DNA of 64,000 bases from Sitta carolinensis. Taxonomy: Eukaryota > Chordata > Aves > Passeriformes > Sittidae. The translations under genes were made by a program, and so were the position numbers. A model generated the notes under the pieces. That model was not told where the DNA came from, did no database searches, and worked only from the letters and a program-made list of their open reading frames with translations. Shown here one piece after another: positions 30,501-41,650 of this stretch. How positions within the stretch are numbered: the first letter of the stretch is position 1; each line of letters opens with the position of its first letter. Location of the stretch: positions 1,240,001 through 1,304,000 of the forward strand of contig CM063290.1 of assembly GCA_032173965.1 (NCBI GenBank). Direction: 5' to 3'.

Positions 30501-31559
30501 CCCAAATGCCCTGCAGAGGCTGATGGCAGAAGCCAGTGCTGACTGCTGACAAAGGAGTGGATTTTATCCAGTGCCACTGGCTTTTCTTGATGCTTTTGTA
30601 CTAAAAGCACAAGTTCCAGATATTGCCCGTGCAGAGGTAGAGCCAAACCCCAGCAGGGAACGGTGCTGTGGCCCTTGTGGATGCTCCCAGCCCTGCAGCT
30701 GCTCCAGGGAAAATAAACACCAGGATCACACTTAGAGCTTCCAGAGGGAAATCAGTGATTAGTGCTTAACGCTTTTTATTGTCACTTGTTCCTCAACATC
30801 AGAAGCAGCTTAGGAGGGACGGAAAGGAAATGTCAGTGGTGGTGCCTGCTAGATGAGGAGAAGGCAAAAAGGGAGAGTGGCCAAGGCAGAGGTGGAAATG
30901 CCCAGTTGCTCTGGGGTGCATGTTCTCCAAGGCACAGGGATGTGCCAGGCTGCTGTGGGCTCTCAGTGTGGGCTGGGCACCCTCCAACCTTTGAAAAGCT
31001 TGGGGTGCTTTCCACGTGCCACTCACTGTTTCCAGCACTGTGCCCCGATTTGAGGCCTCTCCTTTTCCACATGTGAGTGGCTGTGAGCAGGTCCCAGGGC
31101 AGCAGGAGTGCCCAGCCATGGCTGGACAGGGGTGTTTGGGGCCCTGGAGGAGGCGAGGGGGGCATGAGGCACCCAGGGCTGCCCCCACACTCCCCCCTGG
31201 GTCCCCAGCCCAGACAACTGGGTGTCTGTTGGAGGCACATTCCAGCCCATGCGAACAGCTTGCTGTCATCTGGGTTCAATCTGCGGAGAAATGGGCTCCA
31301 GAAGTTTTGGAATATTTGTATAAGACCACAACGCTTCTTATCAAAACATTTCCCATTATTATTTTCCAGTCTTCCCTCCATCCCCAGCTACCTCCTCCTT
31401 CCCTTCGGTGCCCAGCCATGCCCCAGCCATTAGCAGTGCTATCATTTTTTCCCCTCCATATGGGAAACAGAAGAGAGCTTTCCTCTAAAGAGGGGCAGCC
31501 CAAATCCTCCTGGGGCTTCCAGCCCATCCTCCATCTGCGGTCACACAAGTGTTTCCTCC
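30501..31559. other. Unique DNA, nothing recognised
   Basis: About 1 kb of GC-moderate sequence. Overlapping frames of up to 191 codons on both strands show no domain and no splice logic. Confidence 0.4.
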
Positions 31560-32080
31560 CGGGCATTATCCCTGGAAATGAAAGAATGTGAACACGCCAG
31601 GCTCATTTGTTTTGTGTGTTTAATTTCGGCGTAGGTTTGTGTAAGTACTTATCGTCTTCTCCTCGGGAGATAATCCAAGACAAATGTGCAGGCGAGAGGC
31701 AGCTTTAACAAATGGGGCTGCCTCCCGAAAACTCCGTGGAATAAATGGGGCTGGAATCGGAGCGGGGAGAAGGGATGCTCCCAGGAAGCACAGAAAGTTA
31801 TGAACACAGCTCCAATCAGCACGACCCCATCATCAATATTCATAGAGCCCAGGCAGAACGTTTCATACTGGAGCTGCTCATAAATCAGAGGGAGAAGAAG
31901 GGGGAAAGGGAAGAGGTGAGGAGAAAGGGGAAGATAGAAAGGAAGGAATGGCTGGGGGACGAGGGGATGGCCAGGGGGGACTCAGCTCATTCAGGGTAAC
32001 ATCTGCTCCTTCCGAAGTGGAACCACCTGTTAGTTTATTAAACTGTGCAATTAATTTATGTGGAAGGCAGGGAAGGCTAT
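31560..32080. promoter_or_regulatory. Candidate regulatory block with purine tract
   Basis: Unique sequence with CATCATCAATATTCATAGAG and TTAATTTCGGCG words, interrupted by a polypurine run at 31889-31950 (GGGAGAAGAAGGGGGAAAGG type) that could form triplex DNA. No gene was seen. Confidence 0.3.
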
Positions 32081-32221
32081 ATCTCATCAAAACCTTCCCT
32101 TTTAGCCTCTTCCTCCAAAAGTGAGCCGGGTAAAACTGTGCATGGCTCCATCTCTTCCACAGGGAATGATGGAGAGACCCCAGCACGTCCCCCCATGGTG
32201 CCCATCATGGCTGGGGGCCAA

Positions 32222-32530
32222 CAGAACCCCAGAATCCCTTAGGCTGGCAAAGCTCTGCAAGGTCGAGTCCACCCATTGCCCAGCAGTGCCAAGACCACTA
32301 ACCCATGTCCCCCAGTGCCACATCCACAGGGCTGCTGAATCTCTCCAGGGGTGGGGATTCCATCACTGCCCTCTTCCAGGCCTTGCCAACCCTCTCCATG
32401 AAGAAATTTTCCCTCAAATCCAACCTAAACCTCCCCTAGTGCAGCTTGAGGTTGTTGCTTGTCCTGTCACTTGTCCCCTCAGAGAAGAGCCTGACCCCAA
32501 ATTGGTTTCAGCCTCCTTCAGATGGAGGGT
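32222..32530 (-). mobile_element. CR1 LINE 3' fragment, minus strand
   Basis: The 3' end lies left. The order is GTCGAGTCCACCC, CAGTGCCAAGACCACTAACC, CACATCCACAGGGCTGCTGA, CCAGGGGTGGGGATTCCATC, GAAGAAATTTTCCCTCAAAT and a TTGTCCTGTCACTTGTCCCC segment. It is diverged but complete in block order. Confidence 0.92.
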
Positions 32531-33000
32531 GAGGATCACAGAGCATCCCTGCAAGGAACCTCATCACCCTGAGCAGGCAAACGGGGGCTGCAAACCGCTG
32601 CTCAGACACATCCCAAATGTTGTCTCCAAAATCCTGCAGCAGCAGGGGGAAGGATTCTGCAGGAGAGGTTTTGTACCAGCCTCTCACAGCCCTGCCCTCC
32701 AGCACTCACCCATGTCAAAACACTTGAATTTTTTACTATATATATATATATATATAAAAAAAAAAAAAAAAAAAAACAAACCAAAGATTTTCAATAATTT
32801 ATTTCAGGCATCTATTCTGGAATGGCTCCTTCCTGCAAGTCCCCAGCAGAGGAGGGCTCAGAGCCCCCAGGGGTCCTGGGCCTTCCGAGCTCACAGGATC
32901 GAGCTCCAATTAAGTGCAATGCTCTCCAGATTTGGTTCCCATTATTGTCTTCCTTTGGCATGACCGACCAGAGCACTCGAATTGGAAAGGCCCCAGAATC
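32531..33000. other. Unique DNA with TA and A runs
   Basis: Contains a (TA)n tract (about 32738-32755) fused to a run of about 22 A ending near 32777. The remainder is mixed. No gene was recognised. Confidence 0.6.
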
Positions 33001-33624
33001 TTCAGTCTCCTAAAATATTTTCAATAACGTTGAGAGCAATTTTCCTTAGAGCATGTAAGGATTTCAGCGGAGGAGCCAACTTTCCCAGAGGAATGATCCA
33101 ATTATGAGCACTGGATGCTCTTGTCAATCTCTCCCTCAGGGATGTGGAAAATCAAAATTATGATTTTTTTTTTTGAATGTGACAGTGAGTGTAAAGGCAG
33201 AAATCCAAACCGTGCCCTTATCTCCCCACGCACCCCCAGCTCCCTCTCTGATAAAGTCAGCTAAAAATACCCCCTGGTTTCAGGCAGAACCTCCTGAAGT
33301 TCTGCTCTAATGACAGCACAGGCAGGACCCAGCCCTGGGAGCAGCTGAATGATGACTTTTTAATGGTGACCTTTGCATGTAAAAATTGAGTCAAAATTAC
33401 TCTGCTGCTCGCTAATGCAATGAGGGAAATGTGGTTTGAACCCCGTGGTTTGAGCTCGGTGACAGAGGGGGGAGAGGCACCAGCAGGCCCCAAAAGCTAA
33501 AAATAGCCCCCCAAGGAGGGCAGGGCAGGAGGGGGAGCGAGGGAGGAGCTGGCTGTGCCTTTGCTCAGGGTGCTGTGGGTGGGGGGGCTCAGGAGCGAGC
33601 AGGCTGTGCAGTGGATGGTCTGAT
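33001..33624. other. Unique DNA, AT-rich left part
   Basis: 33001-33180 is AT-rich with ATTTTCAATAACG and CAAAATTATGATTTTT, a weak enhancer candidate; the rest is GC-rich. No gene was recognised. Confidence 0.33.
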
Positions 33625-34320
33625 GGCACCAGGCGTGCAGCTGGGATGGGATCCTGATGGGCACCACGGGCTGTGCCAGCTGGGATGGGATCCTGATGGG
33701 CACCACGGGCTGTGGATCCTGATGGGCACCGTGGGCTGTGCCAAGAATGACAGGATCCCAATGGGCACCACAGAATGTGCCAGCTGGGATGGGATCCCAT
33801 TAGGCACCACAGGCTGTGAGAACAGGGATGGGAGCCCAGTGGGCACCATTGGCTGTGCCAGCTGGGATGGGATCCTGATGGGCACCACGGGCTGTGCCAG
33901 CTGGGATGGGATCCTGATGGGAACCATGGGCTGTGCCAGCTGGCATGGGATCCTGATGGGCACCACGGACTGTGCCAGCTGGGATTGGATCCTGATGGGC
34001 ACCACAGGCTGTGCCAGCCGGGATGGGATCCTGATGGGCACCGTGGGCTATGCCAAGAATGACAGGATCCCAATGGGCACCACAGAATGTGCCAGCTGGG
34101 ATGGGATCCCAGTGGGCACCACAGGCTGTGAGAACAGGGATGGGACCCCAATGGGCACCATGGGCTGTGCCAGGTGGGATGGGACCCGGAGTAGCCCCAT
34201 GAGCCATGCCAAGAGTGATGGGACCCCAATGGGCACCATGGGCTGTGGCTCCTGAGTATCCCCACGGGCTGTGCCAGCTGGGGTGGGACCCTGAGTAGCC
34301 CCATGGGCCATTCTAACTGG
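33625..34320. repeat. 39 bp satellite with 312 bp higher-order unit
   Basis: The unit CTGTGCCAGCTGGGATGGGA plus TCCTGATGGGCACCACGGG is 39 bp (13 codons) and about 17 copies are present. The rare variant AAGAATGACAGGATCCCAAT occurs at 33743 and 34055, exactly 312 bp (8 units) apart, followed in both places by the same GAGAACAGGGATGGG variant. A block of eight units therefore duplicated. Frames of 226 plus and 423 minus codons are artefacts of a unit length divisible by three. Confidence 0.97.
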
Positions 34321-35639
34321 CACAGGACCGCACGGGCTCCCTGGCATTCCAACCCCCCAGCCCCTGCAGCTGCCCCCCAGCCCTGTGCGTGCCCGCTGCG
34401 TGGGTGCAGCCCTGCAGGGGTGCAGGCTGGGGCTGCAGGGGTGCAGCTGTGCCTGTGCCAGCCCCGCCGTGCCGTGCATTGTGCCGGGCAGGAGCTGCCT
34501 TTGTCTGGCGGGCAGCAGGGAGCCTTTGTCCCCCCGGGGCCGCCGGGCTCCCGGGGCTGGAACACCGACATCAAGGCATGGGCAGCGGCATGTGCAGCCA
34601 CCCGCTCCCCCTTAGAAGTTGTTGTTGCCATGGGGTCTATTGTTGGCAGCTTTCCCCCGGTGCTTTACATCCTGCACCTTGCTTTTCACAGGGTGAACAA
34701 TAATGCAAACTCCTTTTGCTCCTGGAGTTGCCTTTTCACAGTTTCCCCCCGCTTTTGCAACCTATAATGAGTGATAACTCTAAAGAACAGCACAATTCCT
34801 CGTGAGGTTCCCCCCCACCCCCCCAGCTCACACCGTGCTCCTGGCTGGGTTATTCTGCCCGAGAAGCCCAGGAAAATCTGCATATTTGGGGATGTATTAA
34901 TTACCCAACGTGACATCCCTAACCCTGCAAAGATTGTCTCTGGCTAATGAAGCTGTCAGGGCAGGCTCGGCGCCGCTGCCGCCCCGCCGTGGGCGCTGGC
35001 CCTTGGCCAGCACAGCTCCTGCTGTTCCCAGCCACAGCCACAGTCCCAGCAGCACGGGAGCAGGAGCCAGCCCTGCCTGCTGCCATCATCACCACAGCAG
35101 GTCCATCCTCCAGCACTTCGGGATGGCCTCAGCAAAAAAATTCCAGCTGGAAATCAAAACTGTTCGGTCTCATGTATTAATCCTTGAGGTTGAGCCTGCA
35201 GTGGGAGGAAGCAGAGCTTTGATCCTTTCAGGGTGAAACCTCAGGCCCCTGCAGATCCTCTGTGTGCTCCTGCAGATCCTCTGTGTGCTCCTGCAGGGCC
35301 CTGGGGAAGAGCCGTGGAGTGAATTTGATGTGCCAGGGACAGGAGCAGGATCCCTTGCCTGGGGGCCAGAGGGCAGAGGATGGGCAGGTCCCTGCACCAA
35401 CTCACCACTCAGTTCCTGTGCCCTATGGCCAGGTCCCTGTTCCAGCAGTGGGGGAACATCCTGAGGAGCTGGTGCTGCTCCTGAGAAACCTCCCCCTGGC
35501 AGTGCTCAGCCCCATGCTCCCATCCTGGAGAATCTGGCTCTCATGGAACCCATTGTAAGGGATGAATAACCCCACGTTCGGAGCAATTTTCCATGATGGG
35601 AGGTGATCTTTCCTGCTGATACTGACTGGGCTCCCTCAG
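34321..35639. other. Unique GC-rich DNA, nothing firm
   Basis: Includes a small tandem duplication, CTGCAGATCCTCTGTGTGCT, around 35250-35290, and a CpG-moderate patch near 34960-35000 (GGCGCCGCTGCCGCCCCGCC). No exon or transposon end was recognised. Confidence 0.35.
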
Positions 35640-36006
35640 CTCAAACCCAAGTTGTAAAATTCCTTAAATGGAAATTGATATTCGTGTTTAAATAAATTAT
35701 TTTATTGGTTTAAGAACTCCTAACCACGAGGAGCAGGAGGGCTTGCTGGAGAGCGTGCCAGATCGTCTGCTTTCCTAATGACAAATGTTTGAATTAAAAT
35801 AATTCTAATTAAATGGATGTCAAAAAAATGTTTCAGTTCGAAACACACTTCACAACCTCACATCACATCCTATCAGGCAGCGGAGCACATGACAGAACAC
35901 AAAATAAACTGAGACCTTTAGGCAGATATTCCTCAAAGAGCAGCAGTAATTCCCAGCCGGCTGTGCCGGCAGCCAGGGGGGTGGCAGGGCCAGGAGTCCC
36001 CTGCAC
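35640..36006. promoter_or_regulatory. Candidate regulatory block
   Basis: AT-rich unique sequence (GTTTAAATAAATTATTTTATTGG, abbreviated here to its core TAAATAAATTATTTTATTGG; AATAATTCTAATTAAATGG). It grades into GC-rich DNA before the 51-bp duplication. Regulatory function is inferred. Confidence 0.33.
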
Positions 36007-36009
36007 CAA

Positions 36010-36111
36010 ACCAAAGCCACTTTGGGGGCTTTAAGAACTCTGACATCACGTGCCTTTTAAACCAAAGCCACTCTGGGGGCTTTAATAACTCTGACATCAT
36101 GTGCCTTTGTA
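36010..36111. repeat. 51 bp tandem duplication carrying TGACATCA
   Basis: ACCAAAGCCACTYTGGGGGC starts at 36010 and 36061, giving an exact 51-bp period. Each copy has TGACATCA; the first continues into CACGTG (36047-36052) and the second into CATGTG. One transition therefore separates an E-box with CpG from one without. Confidence 0.9.
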
Positions 36112-36249
36112 GGGCTGCAGCTCTCCTGTAGGAATGGGAATCTTCACTCTCCCCCAGCCCACACAGAACCAGAGATGATCAAGGTTTGCTCTCCTCCTTC
36201 CCAAGGTGGTTTTAAGGGTTAGATTTGGATGATTTCTCCTTTGGAGTGG
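36112..36249. other. Unique spacer
   Basis: Mixed sequence, nothing recognised. Confidence 0.35.
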
Positions 36250-36410
36250 TGGCCTGGGGTCATAGATTCATCAAATGGTTTGGGTTGGGAGGGACCCTAA
36301 AGCCCATCTTATTCCGTGCCCTGCCATGGCAGGGACACTTCCACCACCCCAGGCTGCTCCAAATCCCACCCAGCCTGGCCTGGGACATTCCCAGGGGTGG
36401 GGCAGATGCA
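36250..36410 (-). mobile_element. CR1 LINE 3' fragment, minus strand
   Basis: TCATAGATTCATCAAATGG, then TTTGGGTTGGGAGGGACCCT, CTGCCATGGCAGGGACACTT, CCACCACCCCAGGCTGCTCC and CCCAGCCTGGCC. The 3' end is on the left; 5'-truncated. Confidence 0.92.
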
Positions 36411-36689
36411 GGTTTTTGGGGGTTGGGTGTGGTCAGGAATGCTGCAGGAGGGGAAGGGAGGGGGAGTGGGGGCCACCAGCAGCAGCATCCCCGGGACAGA
36501 AGAACCCCCCTCTCTGACCCCAAAGTGATGTACTAGGACTTGAGGCCATTTATCATTCTCTCCATCTGACCCTTTTAATTTCCCATCCCAGGAGTATTTC
36601 CAAGGGATCCCCAGCCCCTCAGGGCTGCAGGTGAGCCTGGCAGGATCCCATGAGATCCCCCATCCTCTATCCCACATCCCACACGAGGC
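36411..36689. other. GC-rich unique DNA
   Basis: Nothing recognised. Confidence 0.35.
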
Positions 36690-37020
36690 AAGCTCCGCCA
36701 GCAGGGCCAAACGCTGTAATTGGATCTTAATTACACAACTCTGCGAGAGGTTATTTTTATTTCTTTGTTTGTTAATGCAATTATTTAGCTGCCCTATTTT
36801 AGCCTTGACCTTGCAGGAAGAGGTATTTTCCAGTCAGCATAATGCTTTATCTTTGAAAGCTCCAATCAATAAGGATAATTAATGATGCCTGCTGCAATGA
36901 TAGCCTCAGCAATCATTATCCCACATTAATCCCTGCAGTCAGCCTGGGGTCAAGGCCATCTAAATCATTCACCTGGGGGTGGAGAAATTCAAATAATTTC
37001 CCCATTTAAACCCAAGCAAA
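36690..37020. promoter_or_regulatory. Candidate conserved non-coding element
   Basis: AT-rich unique block with TTGGATCTTAATTACACAAC, CTTTATCTTTGAAAGC (GATA/TCF-like), AATAAGGATAATTAATGATG and CAATCATTATCC. No repeats and no coding frame. Confidence 0.42.
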
Positions 37021-38217
37021 GAAACCCCAGTGCCTTTTCCCGAGGTGGGGCTGCAGCCTGTTGCAGGAGCTGTGGGTGCTCCTTGCAGGAGCCCAGGTGC
37101 CCTGGTGGGGCTGGCAGTGGGGACACACCCCAGGGACAGGGACATGCCACTCGTGCCACCAGCTGCTCCCCAAAGTGGCAGCAGGGTTCAGTGTGAGCCC
37201 CAGCTGCCACTGCAGCAGACCCCAGTCCCAAAACTGGGATCACTGGGTGTGGGTGTGCTGTGGGAGCAGCAAGGGGGGTGTGCTCCTCTGGCAGGGACAA
37301 AATGTCTCTGCCAGCAGCCCTGGGAGTGAGGGTTTAGTGCTGGTTCGTGCTGGAAACCCTCAGTGCCCCAGGGGCATGCACAGAGGGGATGAGGCATCTC
37401 CAGGACATCTCCAAGAGCAGCAGAGGTCCCTGCCCAGGGTATTCCTGTCCCCCACTATCCCCCAAACCCCAGCCCATGCCGGGAGAGCCACCTGCAGCAC
37501 CCCTGTTCACCCAACTGCTGCTGCTGCAGGTGTCCCCAACCCTCCCACCCACCCCACATGCCATTGCCAACCAGTATGGAGTGAGGGACAGGGAACTGGG
37601 TATGAGCACAAACTGCAAACCCACGGAGGTGCTTTTCTTTCTTCAGCCTGCCCTTGGCACAGTCACAATCTCTCGGGGACAGGGATGCATGGGGACAGTG
37701 TGGGAAGGCCAAGGAAAACCCTGGGGGGCTCGCTCTGAGATCTGCAGCCATCCTTGAGGCTGGGTCAGCTCCGTGGCTGCCCAGCTTTTGTTTGTCCCAG
37801 GGATGCAGCTTCTTGACATCTCCGTGCTAGGAGTGAAGATATCCCTCTGTGCAAAGAGGATTTTTGGGATACAGCCAGCACTGGGGTCCCATCCTGATAC
37901 GTCCCAACGTTCTCAGCTGGGAGAATGCTGCATGCCTCTGACCCCAAGGTGAGGAGGAGGACAAGGATCCCATCCAGCCCCAGGGGCCAGCCTCAGCCAA
38001 AACCCCCAGCCAGTGCTGCTGGGCGGAAAGAGGCACCGGGGACAGCCAGGATATGGAAAAACCCACAAAGCCAAGCTGGAGTTATTATAGAAAGGCTGCA
38101 GAGAGTGTCCTTGGCCAAAACCCTGCTTTGTTGGTAATCAATACAGTTTTGCTGATCCAAAGCTGCCTCTGGTGGCTCTTGCAGGGCTGGGTTTTACAGC
38201 TGGACGTGCAGCCTGCT
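37021..38217. other. Unique GC-moderate DNA, nothing recognised
   Basis: About 1.2 kb. Overlapping frames of up to 225 codons on both strands have no recognisable domain and look compositional. No repeats were identified. Confidence 0.4.
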
Positions 38218-38630
38218 GTGATGCCCACTGCAATGTCCACCACCATGTCCACCAGGATGACCACAGCAATGGCCATCACCAGGATGACCACTGCAATGTC
38301 CACCACAAAGCCCACTGTGATTCCCACTGCAACACCCACCACAATTCCCACCATCATGCCCACACAATGTCCACAGCCATGTCCACCGTGACGTCCACCA
38401 GGATGACCACAGCGATGTCCTCCATGATTCCCACAACGATTCCCACTGCAATGCCCACCACAATGCCCACATGATTCCCACCACGATGCCCACCAGGATG
38501 ACCCCAGCAATGCCCACCATGAAGTCCTCCATGATTCCCACCATGATTCCCACCACGGATCCCATCATGATTCCCCTGCAATGCCCACCCCAATGCCCAC
38601 CTGATTCCCACTGGGATCTCCACCACCCTG
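38218..38630. repeat. ATGCCCACCATGATTCCC-type array
   Basis: Words ATGTCCACC, ATGACCACAGC, ATTCCCACC and ATGCCCACC recur every 9-15 bp over about 410 bp. Unit lengths are mostly multiples of three, so long Val-Gly-Ile and His-His peptides appear on opposite strands. They are artefacts. Confidence 0.93.
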
Positions 38631-38779
38631 CAGGGGCAGCAGTGCAGGGGGTCCAGGGCTGTCCCTGTGTCCCCCCAGGGTCCCAGCCCAGCTCAGGGGA
38701 TTGAGGACCCTCACCAGGGTGGGTGAGATGTGAGACGTGCCAGCGTTGAGTCCCTCCATGGGAAGGAAGGGACAATTTG
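38631..38779. other. Unique spacer
   Basis: GC-rich sequence, nothing recognised. Confidence 0.35.
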
Positions 38780-39430
38780 ATTGGCTCTGATTTATGGCTC
38801 TGTTATGACCAAGTTTGTGTTTTCACCAAAGTCCTTCTCCCCCTGCCCCGAATTAATTCTATATTAACAGCAGCATATAATTTATATGTGGACACATCCA
38901 CATACCAATAAATTATGGCCTAACTCTATAATTCCGCAGCTATAATTAATTACATTAAAGACCTCCATTTTAAGCCCACAATTAGATAACCCTGGGAGAC
39001 AATCCCGTTAGCATTTTTAATAAATACTTGTGTTTGAAGCTGTTGAACAGAGCACCTGATAACTGATAGAGCAGTGTTAACATCTGTTCCATTATTTCCA
39101 CAGGACGTTGCTTTAACGTAATGCTCCTCACATAAAATATGCATTTGTTCTTGACTGTCAAGTGCCTCTATTATTTTATTAAAAAGTCAAAAAAGAATAT
39201 AATCAGACTTCATAATTTATGTGTGACATTTTCATTACAGAAAACTTTATGCAAAATTGAATTCTAAAATTTAATTTCCTGTGATGTTTAAATTACTTAC
39301 TATCTGGCTCCTCTCCAAACATTGTGATCACTCCAGGCCCCATATGAATTCCATTAAGGATATGTTTAGCTGCTGCCAAAACGTATGGGGTATTTTTCTA
39401 TGTAATTCCAAGAATATGCTCCTTAAATTT
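38780..39430. promoter_or_regulatory. Candidate conserved non-coding element, long AT-rich block
   Basis: About 650 bp of AT-rich unique DNA with GAATTAATTCTATATTAAC, AGCTATAATTAATTACATT, GTTAGCATTTTTAATAAA and TTAATTTCCTGTG words. No repeats or coding frame. Enhancer identity is inference. Confidence 0.4.
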
Positions 39431-39861
39431 ATTTTGTGCCAGTTTAAATAGTTTCTCTCATGCAGGGAAGAAACACAAGACATTTTAACAACTGCCATGG
39501 TTATTTTTTGTTGTTGTTTCCCTTTGGGTTTTGCTGCCCATCGTGGTTCTTTGGTCCCCTTAGCCAGAGGAGAATTCCCAGCAGTCTGGGAGGACTGGAT
39601 GGAGACCTGAGCTTTGAGGGTGCCCTGCTCACCACGTTCCCTGAGTGCTCTGGAAATTAGCACATGCAAATTAGGTGTAATGAGCGTGTGGCTGAAGGAA
39701 TATGGTTCGTGCTGCTTCCACTGCTTTGCATTGCCCCTGCTCCACGTCACCTCCTGGGGATGTCTTCAGCATCCACGTAAGGAAGAGAAAGCAAATCAGG
39801 GCCTGGAGAAGAGCAGGGATGGGGAATTGTGAGGGGCTTAGTGGAACTTGAGGGGGTCAGG
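39431..39861. other. Unique DNA
   Basis: Mixed sequence, nothing recognised. Confidence 0.35.
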
Positions 39862-40200
39862 AACAGAATTATAGAATCCCTGAATTCCTGAATTCCAGAA
39901 TCCCTGAATCACAGAATCCCTGAATTCCAGAATCACAGAATGCCTTAATCCCAGAACCCCGAATTGAATCTCTGAATCTCTGAATCACAGAATCCCTCAA
40001 TCACAGAATCCCAGTATCCCTGAATCCCAGAATCCCTGAATTACAGAATCCCTGAATCCCAGAATCCCTGAAGCCCAGAATCTCAGAATCACAGAACCCC
40101 AGAATCACAGAACCCCTCAATCCCAGAATCCCTGAATCCCCAAATCCCAGAATCCCTGAATGACAGAATGACAGAATCACAGAATCCCTGAATCCCGGAA
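39862..40200 (-). repeat. Octamer array: expanded CR1 3' tail
   Basis: About 42 octamers of GAATCCCT, GAATCACA, GAATCCCA and GAATTCCA type in a row. Avian CR1 elements end in a few copies of ATTCTRTG; the reverse complement is CAYAGAAT, of which these are variants. The array lies exactly where the tail of the adjoining minus-strand CR1 fragment should be, so it is best read as an expansion of that tail from the usual 1-4 copies. Confidence 0.85.
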
Positions 40201-40265
40201 TATCCCGAGTTGGACCCACAGGGATCAAGTCCCACTCCTGGGCCTGGAGCAGTATGGGAGACCCC
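40201..40265 (-). mobile_element. CR1 LINE 3' fragment attached to the octamer array
   Basis: CCGAGTTGGACCCACAGGGA, then TCAAGTCCCACTCCTGGGCC. This matches the reverse complement of the CR1 end that reads ...GGCCAGGAGTTGGACTCGAT and GGGTCCCTTCCAACTC. Only about 65 bp is recognisable. Confidence 0.75.
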
Positions 40266-40971
40266 AAGGAGGGACAGGGGGATGCTCCAACCCCACCAAG
40301 ACCCCCAGACCGTGTGGAGTCACCCCCTCCCTGGTGCCATCACCCCCGCGGGTGCTCGGGCATCTCAGCATCTCCCAACTCCCTCCCCTGGAGCAGTGTC
40401 CTCCGGCCGTGTCCATGGCTGTGGACAAATATTTGAGGGATGAAGCAGGTGCCATCCCTGAGCTATCCCAGCTCTTCCTGGCAGCTCTTTCTAAAATCAA
40501 TCTGTGTTCTGCATGGCCTCATCCCCGCGGAGCCCAGGCGCTCTCAGATCGATACATCCTCCCTGCCCAGCGCTATGGGAGTCGCTGAGCAGAGCACGCC
40601 AGTCAAACCCAGCTGCTTGGCAAATACGGCCTGATCCCAGGAATCTTCAGAGAAACCCAGGGAAAGCCTGCAGGCGTGTTCTCAGAAACAATTCCAAAGT
40701 TGTTGTTGCCGTAAAATTCCGATGTTTGTGTGCCCTGATTGACGGTGATGCGGGAGTTCCCAAAATGAAGCTGCCCTCCCAGATTGCTGCTTCCCTGCCT
40801 TTGCCTGGAACGGTGTGGGCAGCAGGCACACCCTGAGGTGTGCCTGGGGGAAGTGACTGGGAATGGAGAGGTGCTGGGAGAAGGGGATGCTCGGGCAGAG
40901 CCACAGCCGTGCCCTTCGCAGTTTGGTGTGGATCAGGGAGCTGGGCATGGTGGTGGGCATCCCAAGCCATC
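40266..40971. other. Unique DNA, nothing recognised
   Basis: Mixed sequence. No repeat family or exon was seen. Confidence 0.4.
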
Positions 40972-41215
40972 CCAGCATGTCCCAGCACATCCCAGCACAT
41001 CCCAGCTGATCCCAGCTTGTCCCAGCAGATCCCAGCCGATCCCAGCAGATTCCAGCACGTTCCAGCTGATCCCAGCAAGTGCCAGGATGTCACAGATCAT
41101 CACAGCAAATCCTAGTTCACCCTGGCACATCCCAGCTCATCCCAGCAAGTGCCAGGATGTCCCAGCTGAGCCCAGCACATCCCAGTAGCCCCCAGTGCTC
41201 CCAGCTCATCCCAGC
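40972..41215. repeat. 10 bp ATCCCAGCAC array
   Basis: About 24 imperfect decamers (ATCCCAGCAC, ATCCCAGCTG, GTCCCAGCAG) in a row. The period is close to one DNA helical turn. Confidence 0.93.
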
Positions 41216-41650
41216 TCGTTGTCTCCTTAGGGATGTTCAGGAAAGGCCTGAGCTCACTGACTCCAACTCTGAGAGGACAGAAAATCCCAAACCTGCCTGG
41301 ACAGAGTGGGATTTTGCACATGCCAGGGGTGGAATCCCTTCCCCAGGGACACGGTCCCTGCTCCCTGGCCGCCGCCCTGTGCCAGGGCTCCCTCTGGATC
41401 TGACCCCATGGCGGGTCGGGTGCCGGGAAGAGGGATGTCCCTCCCTGCTGGGACGGGCCGGCTCCCAGCCCTCCCGGGCACCGGGAGGCCGAACCGGGCA
41501 GTGGGAAAGCTCCCAGTTGCCGTCGGGTGTTCCGGTAACCGGATCTCCCCGGGCCAGCTGCGAGCACAGAGCCAATAAAGGATGCAGCCGGGCTGATGGC
41601 GAGGGAAGGCTGGGCAGGAATAGGATGACAGAGCAATATCACAGGAGGTA
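41216..41650. other. GC-rich unique DNA
   Basis: CpG-moderate (GGCCGCCGCCC, GGCCGAACCGGGC), with no island of clear boundaries. Minus frames up to 215 codons are compositional. Confidence 0.35.

Noticed and set aside
33360..34631. 423-codon minus frame and 226-codon plus frame with 13-residue repeats
   Set aside because: The 39-bp unit is divisible by three, so repeats stay in frame. No domain, start context or flanking exon structure.
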